Positions 52,797 to 61,000 of a stretch of DNA of 64,000 nt are shown here, piece by piece. The stretch lies in contig URGK01000001.1 in the NCBI GenBank assembly GCA_900547295.1, forward strand, positions 1 to 64,000, read 5' to 3'. Position numbers and translations under genes: made by a program. The notes below the pieces were generated by a model. That model was not told the origin of the DNA. It did not search any database and was given only the letters and a program-made list of their open reading frames with translations. This DNA is from an uncultured Eubacteriales bacterium (lineage in GTDB: Bacteria; Bacillota; Clostridia; Peptostreptococcales; Anaerovoracaceae). Position 1 is the first letter of the stretch, and each line of letters starts with the position of its first letter.

Positions 52797-54569
52797 TTAC
52801 AGAATCGACTGAATCAGTTCTTCAGGCATCATTCCGTTTTTGTCCCAGCCCATTACTTCATAATACTGGTCAAGCATATCTTCAAATGCTTCCTGAGGTA
52901 TTTTCTGACCTGCTGCAGGACCTTCTCCTCCAAGAGCATCCTTTACGAGTCTCTTAGGAATAGTATCGTGGGCTCTGTTAAAGCCTTCTCTCTGGTTGAA
53001 GGCTCTGCCTATATTTAGAACTCTTCTTCCTACTTCACCCATTTCATCAGCAGTCCACTGTCTGCCTGTAACCAGTGTCAGCATCTCCGCCATAATATCA
53101 TAGCTGATTGTTCCCCAGAAGTCACAGATACATAATGAGAACTTAACTGCATTAAACTCTCCCAGATTATATACCATCTGTCCCTTGCCTTCTGAAGTAT
53201 ACGGAGGAATTGATGCCGCAAATACCTCTTCATTAGGTGCATAAGCTCTCATATGACAAGCTCCTCTGTCGGACACCGCATATGAAAGTGACATTCCCCA
53301 TGAACCGCGCGGTTCATACTGAGGGAATTCAAGTCCCTTAACCTGCATTGCAAAATCAGTACCGCCATATTTCTCAGAAGCATATTTAACTCCTCTGCTC
53401 AGATCTGCTCCAACGCCTTCCTGTCTTGCAATCATCTCCACCATTTTTATCATCTTATCAGCTTCGCCGAATCTGATGTCAAAATCATAAAGACCTTTTT
53501 CGGTCATTTCCATTGCCCATACAATAGTATCTCCCGTACTGATTGTATCAAGGCCCATATTGTCGCATACTTCATTGAATTTAACTATATGCTCAGGATC
53601 TGTAATACCTGCGTTAGGACCTGCAACAGCTATTGTTTCATATTCAGGGCCTTCGCAGACAGCATTCCCTATCTTGAGGAAGTTACCGCAGCCAAGTCCG
53701 CAGCTTCCGCAACCTCGTTTGCCTTCTCTGTACTTCATAAGCACATCGCCGTTGTATTTTTCCCACTCAGGATCATTTGCGCCTGAGAAATTCTTGTAAG
53801 GAACAATTCCGCCATCGCCGCAGGCTTCAAGGAATGCAGTTGTTCCGGTATCATATACGAATGTATTATCCTCCTGCAGAACATCTTCGTGAAGAATTTC
53901 CAGTATTCTGTCTGTGGCTTTTTTGATATCAGGAACTTTTACACCCTTTGTTCCTTTGATCAGAATCGCTTTTATTTTTTTGGAACCCATTACGGCGCCT
54001 ATGCCGCCTCGTCCTGCCTGTCTGTAGTAGTCAGAGTTGATACATGCCATGTTGGAAAGATTCTCACCCGCAGGACCTATTGACATAATGCTGTATTCTA
54101 TGCCGTATTTCTCTGCTAATATAGCTTCTGCTTCATGAGATCCAAGTCCCCATAATTCTGAAGCATCAACAAACTCAACTTTGTCGTCTTCGATCACAAT
54201 ATAACAAGGCTTATCTGCAATGCCTTCAAATATAATCATATCATATCCGGCATACTTGATTCTTATTCCCACATGACCGCCGATGGAGCAGTCATTCATT
54301 GTTCCTGTTGCCGGTGATTTTGCAGCTACAGAAAGTTTACCTGAGCAAGGTGCAGGAGTTCCCGTAAGAGGCCCTGTTGTCAGAAACAGTTTGTTTTCTT
54401 CTCCAAGCGCATCTATACCCGGCTTCAGTTCTTCATACATATATCTGATAGCAAGACCTTTTGAGCCTATGTATTTTTCTGCAAAATCCATACGCAGCGG
54501 CTCTGTGGAGGCCTTTTTATCTGTTAAGTTTACTCTTAATATATTATTCTGATATCCTAACATTGTCAT
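52797..54569 (-). CDS. aor: Aldehyde:ferredoxin oxidoreductase, tungsten-cofactor type
   Basis: 590 residues, usual size. It oxidises aldehydes to acids (or the reverse) with a W-bis-pyranopterin and one [4Fe-4S] cluster. Cluster motif GCGSCGLGCGNF (C-x2-C-x3-C, about residue 290) plus a distant Cys in SLCICDFWG. Pterin-binding text includes YIGSKGLAIRYMY, SGKLSVAAKSP, AGRGGIGAVMGSKKIKAI and CHMRAYAPNEE. The gene follows a four-cluster ferredoxin, as in AorAB-type enzymes, and precedes cofactor-sulfur genes. AGGAGG 8 nt before ATG. Transcription is controlled by the M3 leader. Confidence 0.93.
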   Translation of the reverse strand: MTMLGYQNNILRVNLTDKKASTEPLRMDFAEKYIGSKGLAIRYMYEELKPGIDALGEENKLFLTTGPLTGTPAPCSGKLSVAAKSPATGTMNDCSIGGHVGIRIKYAGYDMIIFEGIADKPCYIVIEDDKVEFVDASELWGLGSHEAEAILAEKYGIEYSIMSIGPAGENLSNMACINSDYYRQAGRGGIGAVMGSKKIKAILIKGTKGVKVPDIKKATDRILEILHEDVLQEDNTFVYDTGTTAFLEACGDGGIVPYKNFSGANDPEWEKYNGDVLMKYREGKRGCGSCGLGCGNFLKIGNAVCEGPEYETIAVAGPNAGITDPEHIVKFNEVCDNMGLDTISTGDTIVWAMEMTEKGLYDFDIRFGEADKMIKMVEMIARQEGVGADLSRGVKYASEKYGGTDFAMQVKGLEFPQYEPRGSWGMSLSYAVSDRGACHMRAYAPNEEVFAASIPPYTSEGKGQMVYNLGEFNAVKFSLCICDFWGTISYDIMAEMLTLVTGRQWTADEMGEVGRRVLNIGRAFNQREGFNRAHDTIPKRLVKDALGGEGPAAGQKIPQEAFEDMLDQYYEVMGWDKNGMMPEELIQSIL

Positions 54570-54587
54570 TTCAGTTACCTCCTTTGC

Positions 54588-54974
54588 CTATTCAAAAGTC
54601 AAAGCATTCTGCGGACATGTTTTAATGCATTTAGGATCACCTTTGCATGTATCGCAGATATATGCTTTTTCTTCTCTGATTTTTACAACATGTTTAGGGC
54701 ATTTCTCTGCACAGATACCGCAGCCTATGCACTTATCAAAATCAACTTCAATATGGTCTGTAAGAGAAATAGCATCTACAGGACAGGCTTTTTTGCAGAT
54801 GCCGCATAAAATACAATAATCGTCCTTGTATTTAAGTACTCCCTTGTCATAATATGTCTCTATAGCTATTCTGGCTTTTGAAGGAATGTATTCCCCCTCT
54901 TTGTATGCAGAGCACACCTGTGCACAAAGCTGACACCCTATGCATTTTGTTTTGTTAAATTTGAGTCTTTTCAT
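54588..54974 (-). CDS. Polyferredoxin electron-transfer subunit of AOR
   Basis: 128 residues with 16 cluster cysteines in four motifs: CIGCQLCAQVCS, CILCGICKKACP, CIGCGICAEKCP and CDTCKGDPKCIKTCP, enough for four [4Fe-4S] clusters. It passes electrons between AOR and soluble ferredoxin. Eighteen nt before the AOR start, same operon; resembles AorA-type subunits. Confidence 0.9.
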   Translation of the reverse strand: MKRLKFNKTKCIGCQLCAQVCSAYKEGEYIPSKARIAIETYYDKGVLKYKDDYCILCGICKKACPVDAISLTDHIEVDFDKCIGCGICAEKCPKHVVKIREEKAYICDTCKGDPKCIKTCPQNALTFE

Positions 54975-54994
54975 TTAACCAACGCTTCCTTTCC

Positions 54995-55048
54995 AAAAAA
55001 ATAGCAAAGCAGCATTATCCCTCCATATAGGGTTAATGTCTCCTTTGC
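54995..55048 (-). terminator. Terminator of the M3 leader
   Basis: Long stem: GCAAAG/CTTTGC outside, CATTA-CCC/GGG-TAATG inside, 8-nt loop, then seven T (minus strand), just before the ferredoxin start. Its 5' arm (GCAAAG) overlaps the 3' conserved end of the M3 aptamer, so the two structures compete. Confidence 0.85.
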
Positions 55049-55127
55049 AACAATGGCAGGCATCAGGATCACTCCCGATACCCTTACGTTTTCACCGGCA
55101 CCTTGTGTCATGTGAAAATCGGAGTAT
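55038..55127 (-). ncRNA. M3: candidate tungsten/molybdenum-cofactor (Tuco-like) riboswitch
   Basis: Leader of the ferredoxin-AOR operon. CTCC at the 5' end pairs with GGAG at the 3' end; TTTTCAC pairs with GTGAAAA enclosing GACAC and TGCCG; then AGGGTA, a nine-pair stem closed by the GNRA loop GTGA (GTATCGGGA-GTGA-TCCTGATGC) and TGCCTGCC. It aligns along its length with M4, with covariation in the TTTTCAC/GTGAAAA stem (CCCTTA/TAAGGG in M4). It shares its core with M1/M2 but lacks their tetraloop-receptor hairpin, as I recall for the tungsten-associated variants of the Moco RNA family. Confidence 0.72.
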
Positions 55128-55149
55128 TTATTCGCTTAATATTTTAATA

Positions 55150-55179
55150 ATTATACATTACTTCAGTAATTCTTGTCAA
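55150..55179 (-). promoter_or_regulatory. Promoter of the AOR operon
   Basis: Consensus TTGACA and TATAAT on the minus strand, 18 bp apart, with the -10 ending about 22 nt before the M3 aptamer. Confidence 0.8.
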
Positions 55180-55280
55180 CACTCTCATATATTTTTATAT
55201 AATCAGTCATTTCTTTACAGCATATTTGTTATCCCTGAACATTAAAAAAACGCTACTTACACAAAAAAACAACTTCCCTA

Positions 55281-55310
55281 TTGACAAACAGACCATAACA
55301 GACTTACAAT
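55281..55310 (+). promoter_or_regulatory. Promoter of the orphan M4 unit
   Basis: TTGACA (55281-55286) and TACAAT (55305-55310), 18-bp spacing, plus strand, divergent from the AOR promoter about 100 bp away. Confidence 0.7.
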
Positions 55311-55328
55311 AGGATAAAGCAATTGAAT

Positions 55329-55418
55329 ACATCTCCGACCCTTATACGACACCTGCTGCCGGTAAGGGCGTTAGGGTAGCAAAAGCGATTTTACTGCCTG
55401 CCGTTGCGCAAAGGAGTC
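55329..55418 (+). ncRNA. M4: orphan riboswitch-like RNA on the plus strand
   Basis: Aligns with M3: CTCCGA, CCCTTA...TAAGGG stem enclosing GACAC and TGCCGG, CGTTAGGGTA, stem closed by the GNRA loop GCGA (GTAGCAAAA-GCGA-TTTTACTGC), TGCCTGCC and GCAAAGGAG. It has its own promoter and terminator but no plus-strand gene follows; the next genes are all on the minus strand, so read-through would be antisense to the cassette B ABC ATPase. Confidence 0.7.
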
Positions 55419-55461
55419 TTGATATCAGTTAGTAATCAAGCCTGTCTGCGCACTTTTTTTT
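55406..55461 (+). terminator. Terminator of the M4 unit
   Basis: GCGCA pairs with TGCGC and, inside, CTTGAT with ATCAAG; then eight T. The 5' arm overlaps the conserved GCAAAGGAG end of M4, as in M3. Confidence 0.75.
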
Positions 55462-55540
55462 GCAATTGTTAAGAATACTTGAGTTATTTCTTACATACGT
55501 TTTGCCACTGTATTTGCTTAAAAAGTGCGCAGACAGGCTT
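55438..55540. repeat. Perfect 21-bp inverted repeat with 61-bp centre
   Basis: The left arm 55438-55458 (reads AAGCCTGTCTGCGCACTTTT plus one T) is the exact reverse complement of 55520-55540. The left arm doubles as the 3' half of the M4 terminator; the right arm lies alone, 109 bp from the end of the ABC ATPase gene. No target-site duplication was seen at the edges. Confidence 0.85.
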
Positions 55541-55648
55541 GCCTTATTTATATTATATCCTCTGTAAACCCCTTTTACCACCATTTTTTTAGCAACCGCT
55601 TCACAGTTTCTGCTATACCTGTAATTCTTTCAGTCTCAGTATTTTCTA

Positions 55649-56443
55649 TTACTTATCCCTTGCGCTTGTCCCAACCGGTACAAACACTCTGGCTTCCTCT
55701 TCATTAATTTCAGTTGTAAGAATTCTGACATCAACTCCGTAGAGTCTGCGCATCATTTCTTCATTAAGAACCTCTGCAGAGGACCCCGCAGCCACAAACT
55801 CGCCCTTCTGAATTACAAAGGATTTGTCTGCAAACAGCAGCGCGTGTTCAGGGTTATGTGTTGACAGTATAATCGTATACCCGCCTGCCGCAAGCTCTTT
55901 GATCTTTGCCATTACCCTGTACTGATTGCCATAGTCCAGATTGGCAGTAGGCTCGTCCATTATGAGAATTTTAGCATTCTGCACCAGTGCTCTTGCCACC
56001 AGCACAAGCTGTCTTTCACCGCCTGAAATTCTGCCAAAGCCTCTGTTTCTGAGATATCCTATACCAAGCTCATCAAGCGCCCTTTCGGCCGCTTCTATCT
56101 GCTCTTTCCCCGGAGACTCTAAAAGCTTCAGGCTGCCTGTAGTTCCCATAAGCACAATATCTATTACATCATAATTGAATACCGGAACCGTTGTCTGAGG
56201 AATATATGCAATCTTTCTTGCAATTTCAGTTCTGCTCATTTCCTTAATGTCCTGATTATCTATAAGGATGGTGCCGCTGTAGCCCTTGAGAAATCCCAGA
56301 ATGCAGCGAAACAGCGTACTTTTGCCCGCGCCGTTTGGTCCTATCACAGCAACAAGGCTGCTTTCGTGGGCTCTGAAGTCCATATTTTTGAGCACCTGAG
56401 TGGTGCCATATGAGAAACACAGCTCTTTTGTTCTAATTCTCAC
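55649..56443 (-). CDS. BtuD/FecE-type ABC ATPase, cassette B
   Basis: 264 residues. Walker A GPNGAGKSTLFRC, signature ISGGERQLVLVARALV, Walker B ILIMDEPTANLDYGNQ and STHNPEHALLF. Paralogue of the cassette A ATPase. It overlaps the permease by 11 nt, indicating coupling. The start codon gives MRIRTKELCFSYG. No intrinsic terminator found downstream; the M4 unit converges on its 3' end. Confidence 0.92.
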   Translation of the reverse strand: MRIRTKELCFSYGTTQVLKNMDFRAHESSLVAVIGPNGAGKSTLFRCILGFLKGYSGTILIDNQDIKEMSRTEIARKIAYIPQTTVPVFNYDVIDIVLMGTTGSLKLLESPGKEQIEAAERALDELGIGYLRNRGFGRISGGERQLVLVARALVQNAKILIMDEPTANLDYGNQYRVMAKIKELAAGGYTIILSTHNPEHALLFADKSFVIQKGEFVAAGSSAEVLNEEMMRRLYGVDVRILTTEINEEEARVFVPVGTSARDK

Positions 56444-57461
56444 GGCTTGTTCCCCCTTTCAGTATAAGGTATACAAATATAGGGGCGCCTACAAATGATG
56501 TAAGTATTCCCAACGGAATTTCCGCCGTAGTAGCCAGCCTCGCAATATTGTCAACCACCATAAGAAACGTTGCGCCAAACAATGCAGATGCCGGTATTAT
56601 CTTTCTGTAGTCATACCCGAAAATCATTCTGCAGAAATGCGGGATTACAAGCCCCACCCAGCCTATCATACCGCTTATGGCAACGCTTGACGCCGTAAGA
56701 AGCGTAGCGCACACAATCACTACAAGCCTCAAAGCTCTGGTATTAATTCCCATGGCCTGCGCTTCTTCCTCACCCACTGTAAGCAGGTTCATTCTCCATT
56801 TGAGCAGGAACAGAGGGACAGAGCCTGCTATAATCGGAACTATGGCAAAAGCCACATCCTGAGGCTTGATTGAAACAAGGCTTCCCATCAGCCAGTATGT
56901 GATTGCAGGCAGTGTCTGCTCCGTATCTGCAACCAGCTTTACAAAGGAAGTGCATGAGGTAAACAGCGAGCCTATCATCATTCCCGCCAGTATCATAGCC
57001 AGTGTGGCATTTATCCTGCTGACCCTGCTGATGCCATAGGCCAGCATTACGGCTGCAAGTCCAAACAGAAATGCCGCCACCGATATACCCATATAGCCTG
57101 CGCCCAGAAGTATCGCAAGGGCTGCTCCAAAGCCTGCGCCGGAGCTTGCGCCCAGAATATCCGGAGATACCATGGGGTTCTGAAACATTCCCTGATAGGA
57201 TACTCCCGCAATTGATAATGCCGCCCCTATAATTGCGGCGGCCAGCACTCTCGGCAACCTTATCTGAAATATTACATTCTCTGCGGCATCCGGCCAGCTC
57301 TGCGGTATATCAATTATCCCCGACAGAATGATCTTCATAAGCTCCGGTGGGCTTACAGGGTATCTTCCCAGCATGAATGAGCCGAAAAACACTACTGTGA
57401 ATATCACAACAAGTATTGTGAATTTTATTTTAAATTTCTTTGTTTTTTCTGCTGTTTTCAT
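56433..57461 (-). CDS. BtuC/FecCD-type ABC permease, cassette B
   Basis: 342 residues from ATG 57461, which overlaps the NTPase stop (TGATG); a TTG one codon earlier is less likely. About ten membrane helices, with LPRVLAAAIIGAALSIAGVSYQG, NPMVSPDILGASSGAGFG and IGWVGLVIPHFCRMIFG. Paralogue of the cassette A permease. No receptor gene is seen in this cassette within the window; it may lie beyond 64000 or be shared with cassette A. Confidence 0.92.
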   Translation of the reverse strand: MKTAEKTKKFKIKFTILVVIFTVVFFGSFMLGRYPVSPPELMKIILSGIIDIPQSWPDAAENVIFQIRLPRVLAAAIIGAALSIAGVSYQGMFQNPMVSPDILGASSGAGFGAALAILLGAGYMGISVAAFLFGLAAVMLAYGISRVSRINATLAMILAGMMIGSLFTSCTSFVKLVADTEQTLPAITYWLMGSLVSIKPQDVAFAIVPIIAGSVPLFLLKWRMNLLTVGEEEAQAMGINTRALRLVVIVCATLLTASSVAISGMIGWVGLVIPHFCRMIFGYDYRKIIPASALFGATFLMVVDNIARLATTAEIPLGILTSFVGAPIFVYLILKGGTSREN

Positions 57462-58015
57462 CAAATATTACTGTTTTCCTTCTTCAGATTGTTATTCCAT
57501 TCTAAAACACATGACAGTATTTTATCATAAATCTGCTCTTTGTTGCCACCGTCTAAATGAAAAACCTCTGCTTTCGGATGATTCAGGACGCTGTCAATAA
57601 AATCAGACTGTTTGCCTCCTTTTACGGAGGCCAGTACAGGTATATCGCCGTCGAGATGAGCAAGCACCGCCCGGCAGAATTCCGGGACAGCTTCTTCCAT
57701 AAATCCTATCTCATCCATAATAACGATACCGTCTTCTGCAGCTTCAAGATATTTCATTCCCAGTATACGAAATGCCTCAAGGTTTACGGTTCTGTCTTTT
57801 GTGTTGCAGGCGGCCACATAATTTTCACTGCTCATATGACCATCTGCCCTGCCTGCCGGATATATATATATTTCATGATACCCGTCCTCTCTGTCTTTTA
57901 CTATTCTGGTACAGAAGCCGTATACGGGAACAGTGCACTGCTCTGTAATCCTGTCGATTATATCCGTCTTGCCGCTGCCTCTTTCTCCATAGATAAGAAT
58001 ATGTTTGCCTTTCAT
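57461..58015 (-). CDS. THEP1-like P-loop NTPase
   Basis: 184 residues. Walker A GERGSGKTDII at the N-terminus, VYGFCTRIV, and Walker B with a Glu in GIVIMDEIGFMEEAV, then VLASVKGGKQSDF. This is the THEP1/NTPase_1 (DUF2478-type) pattern: a small nucleotidase whose relatives sit near metal-cofactor transport genes. Start overlaps the upstream stop (TAATG), the stop overlaps the permease start; it is an integral part of cassette B and absent from cassette A. Function in transport is unknown. Confidence 0.8.
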   Translation of the reverse strand: MKGKHILIYGERGSGKTDIIDRITEQCTVPVYGFCTRIVKDREDGYHEIYIYPAGRADGHMSSENYVAACNTKDRTVNLEAFRILGMKYLEAAEDGIVIMDEIGFMEEAVPEFCRAVLAHLDGDIPVLASVKGGKQSDFIDSVLNHPKAEVFHLDGGNKEQIYDKILSCVLEWNNNLKKENSNI

Positions 58016-61000
58016 TAAATCACCTCAGATTTTGTTACTTTTTTAACCTTGCCGTTTACGGATATCTTGTGTGTTCCTTTTTTAACCCAGATATACGCAT
58101 ATTTATCTTTTTTATCTGTATATGTATGTGAAACAGAATCAAAACTTACTGTATAGCCTGCTCCCTTGTATACTGTTTTGCCGTCAACCTTTACAGTATT
58201 ACTGTTCTTAGGAAGTTTAACCTTTACTCTGTAATAGTTCTTTGTAAATGCTTTGCACACTATAGCCCTGCTGTCTCTTACGAAAGTTTTTTCGGTTTCG
58301 TGTATTTTGGAGCAGACCTTGAGGCTTCCTCCTGTCACTTTCATTGACTTGCAGTAAAGTGCGGAGCCGTAGGTTGACTTGTTCTTCCTCTCGTCCGCAT
58401 CGTTTGCACAGATAAGCACATTTCCTCCTGTTACAGTCAGGTTCTTAACGTACAGCGCATGGATTTTATTTGTATCCGAAACTGCCGCAAATGTGCCTCC
58501 CTGCATTCTGACACTGCCGTTTATTCCGTTCACTATGCCTCCCGGTCCGCCGGTTCTCTCGTCATCAAACAGTTTGACTGTCGCCGACTTCTGAACAACT
58601 GTGCTGCCCTTTGCAAGCTGCATTGCATAGTTGCCAAGGCCTGACTTGCCGTACAGACTGCCGCTTCCGCTGATGTATGAGGTACCCTTAACCATAATGC
58701 AAGGGTTCTTGTTGCCGCTTTCTGTGCAGCTGTCTATGAAGTTGTTTTCTCCCTCAATTTTAAGCTCTGCACTGTCAAGTGTTATAACTGTTGCAGGATT
58801 GTTGATGTTAACGTCCTTAACTGTAACAGCAGAGTCCTTTGAAGCATATATGCTAAGGCCTGTAAGTGACTGTCCGTCGCCGTCAAGGGTAACCCTGCCG
58901 TTTACTGTTATTGTGCCTGTTGCTGACGGATCGATATAGTAATAGCCGCTTGTAAGCGTTACATCGCCCATTGTGTATTTCTTTGAATACAGTGCGTTTA
59001 TTGATGTATTTCCTCTGCTGAGATCATATTTTGCCCAGACTCCGTCATTTCCGTTTTTGACAGGTACTGACGGAAGTGTCAGAGAACTTGTCCCTCCGGT
59101 AAAAGATATCTCCCTGATTGTTTTACCGTCTGCTCTGAGAAACGCCGTATATACAGCATCTTTTTCACTTACGGAAACTGTCACATTGCCTTTTATGTTC
59201 TTGCCGTTCCAGTCCTTGCCGTCCCTTTTGAATATGTATGCTCTGCCGGCAGGAGCCTTTGGAAGCTCTACACTTTCTCCCGAATATACGGTTTCAGTTC
59301 CCGTATAATCTCCTGTGTAGGTTACTGTGTAAACTGTCTTTTTCTCTATATGGCTCAGTACAGGGAAATCTCCTGTTTTGCCTGCAAACATGCCTTTTGC
59401 GTTCTTGTTAAGAGCTGCCGCAAAGCTGCTGCCTTTCATTGAGTCTGCGGTTTTGCCTGTCACTGTCACATATTCGTGGCCTTTAACCTGCGACTGGTTT
59501 CCAAAAGCATCTGCATCATTGATATAGTATGTCCTGTCTGCGCTGTTGTTTATTGATATGTTGAAATTGCCCGCAACAGCGCCTTTCTGCGCTCCGTTTA
59601 TCTCACCTGTGTTATAACAGTTATACAGCTCTATGTTCTGAGCAAATCCTGCAAGTCCGCCCGCAGTATTGTCTGCCGAAACGTTGCCCTGATTGTATGA
59701 ATTCTTTACTGCGGGGATTTCCCAGCCTGTAGTGTGGCCTGCAAGTCCGCCCGCATAGTTTGCGGCAGTTATCTCTCCGTAGTTTGCGGATGAACTGATG
59801 CAGCCTGTAGCTTTGCCTGTGATGCCGCCTGCCGCAGCAGAGTCTGCATGAACCGCTCCGTAGTTTGCAGAGGTTTTAATGCTGTCCTTTTTAACTGTTG
59901 TTTCACCTGCTATGCCGCCTGCATTGCTGCCTGTAGCCGTCACACTGCCCCTGTTGATGCAGTCTGATATGGCTGTGCCATCCTTTGTTCTGGCTGTAAT
60001 ACCGCCTGCGTTGCTGCCCTTTGCCGTAACTGTTACATAACTTGTGCAGCCCGTTATTTTGGCGCTGTCACCGTAAGCCGCAATACCTGCCGCGCTTCCC
60101 AGCGACTCTGATGTGCCTTTTACTGTGACGTTTTTTACTGTGCCGCCGTATACATATCCGAACAGGCCCGAATAGCTGCCGTCTGTCTTTGCCTTCATTG
60201 CCGTTACCGTATGACCCTGTCCGTCAAATGTGCCTCTGAAGCATTTTTCGCTTGATGAACCTATGCTGTTCCAGTATCTGATACCATCTGTACCGTCATT
60301 GTTTTTCAGCGATATATCATTTGCAAGCTTTACGGTCTTGCCCTTAAATGTATAGCCCTTTGTATTTACAAGGTATGCAAGTCCTGCAAGCTGACCAGCA
60401 GTTTTGATTGTAAAGCTGCTCTTTGATGAGCTGTACCAACTCGTATCCGCAAGAGAGGTCCATTTCTTTTCCTGCGTTTTAGGCTCTGCCGTAACTGTCA
60501 GTCCCTTTGACACTGCCGTCGTTACCTTGTGTACTCCCGATTCGTTGGAAGCTGCGCTTCCGTCACCGTATGTATATGTATATACGAATTTTCCTGTGTA
60601 TTCGAGGTTATCTTCCTCAGGAACTGCGCCGTCTTTTAATACAGCCTTAACTGTAAGAACGTCAAGCTGATAAAGTCCCTCGCCCTTTAATATCTGTCTG
60701 TCCTTTACATATACGGTTTCACCGCCGCTTAATATGGTTCCCGCTTTCTTGCCGGAAATGCTGCAGCTGTCATCTGCTTTAAATTCCACATTGCCCTTTT
60801 CAAGCTTAATAAATTCCGCAGAAAGAGTCACATCTGATGTAACCGTATAGTAGTCTGCATATATAGGTTTGCCGCCTGCAGTATATGTATCAAGTGTATA
60901 TCCGCCGTCAGCCTTATACGAAAGATGTATCACGCTGCCGTAAGGTACCTCGCCTGAAACGCTTCCGGTAATTGTGCCTCCCTGCGCCTGATTTACAGTT

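Noticed and set aside
43340..55418. Cobalamin or TPP riboswitch as identity of M1-M4
   Set aside because: TGCCTGCC and GGTG resemble parts of the B12 box, but the GCCACTG/AAGGGAA cobalamin core and the TPP CUGAGA element are absent; the GNRA stem layout fits a Moco-type fold better.
55438..55540. MITE or insertion sequence bounded by the 21-bp repeats
   Set aside because: No target-site duplication, no transposase and one arm is functionally part of a terminator.
55649..56443. Iron-siderophore importer as default annotation for the BtuCD-type genes
   Set aside because: Possible by family alone, but no Fur box was noticed and all regulatory elements nearby are of the M1-M4 type, so I did not assign iron.
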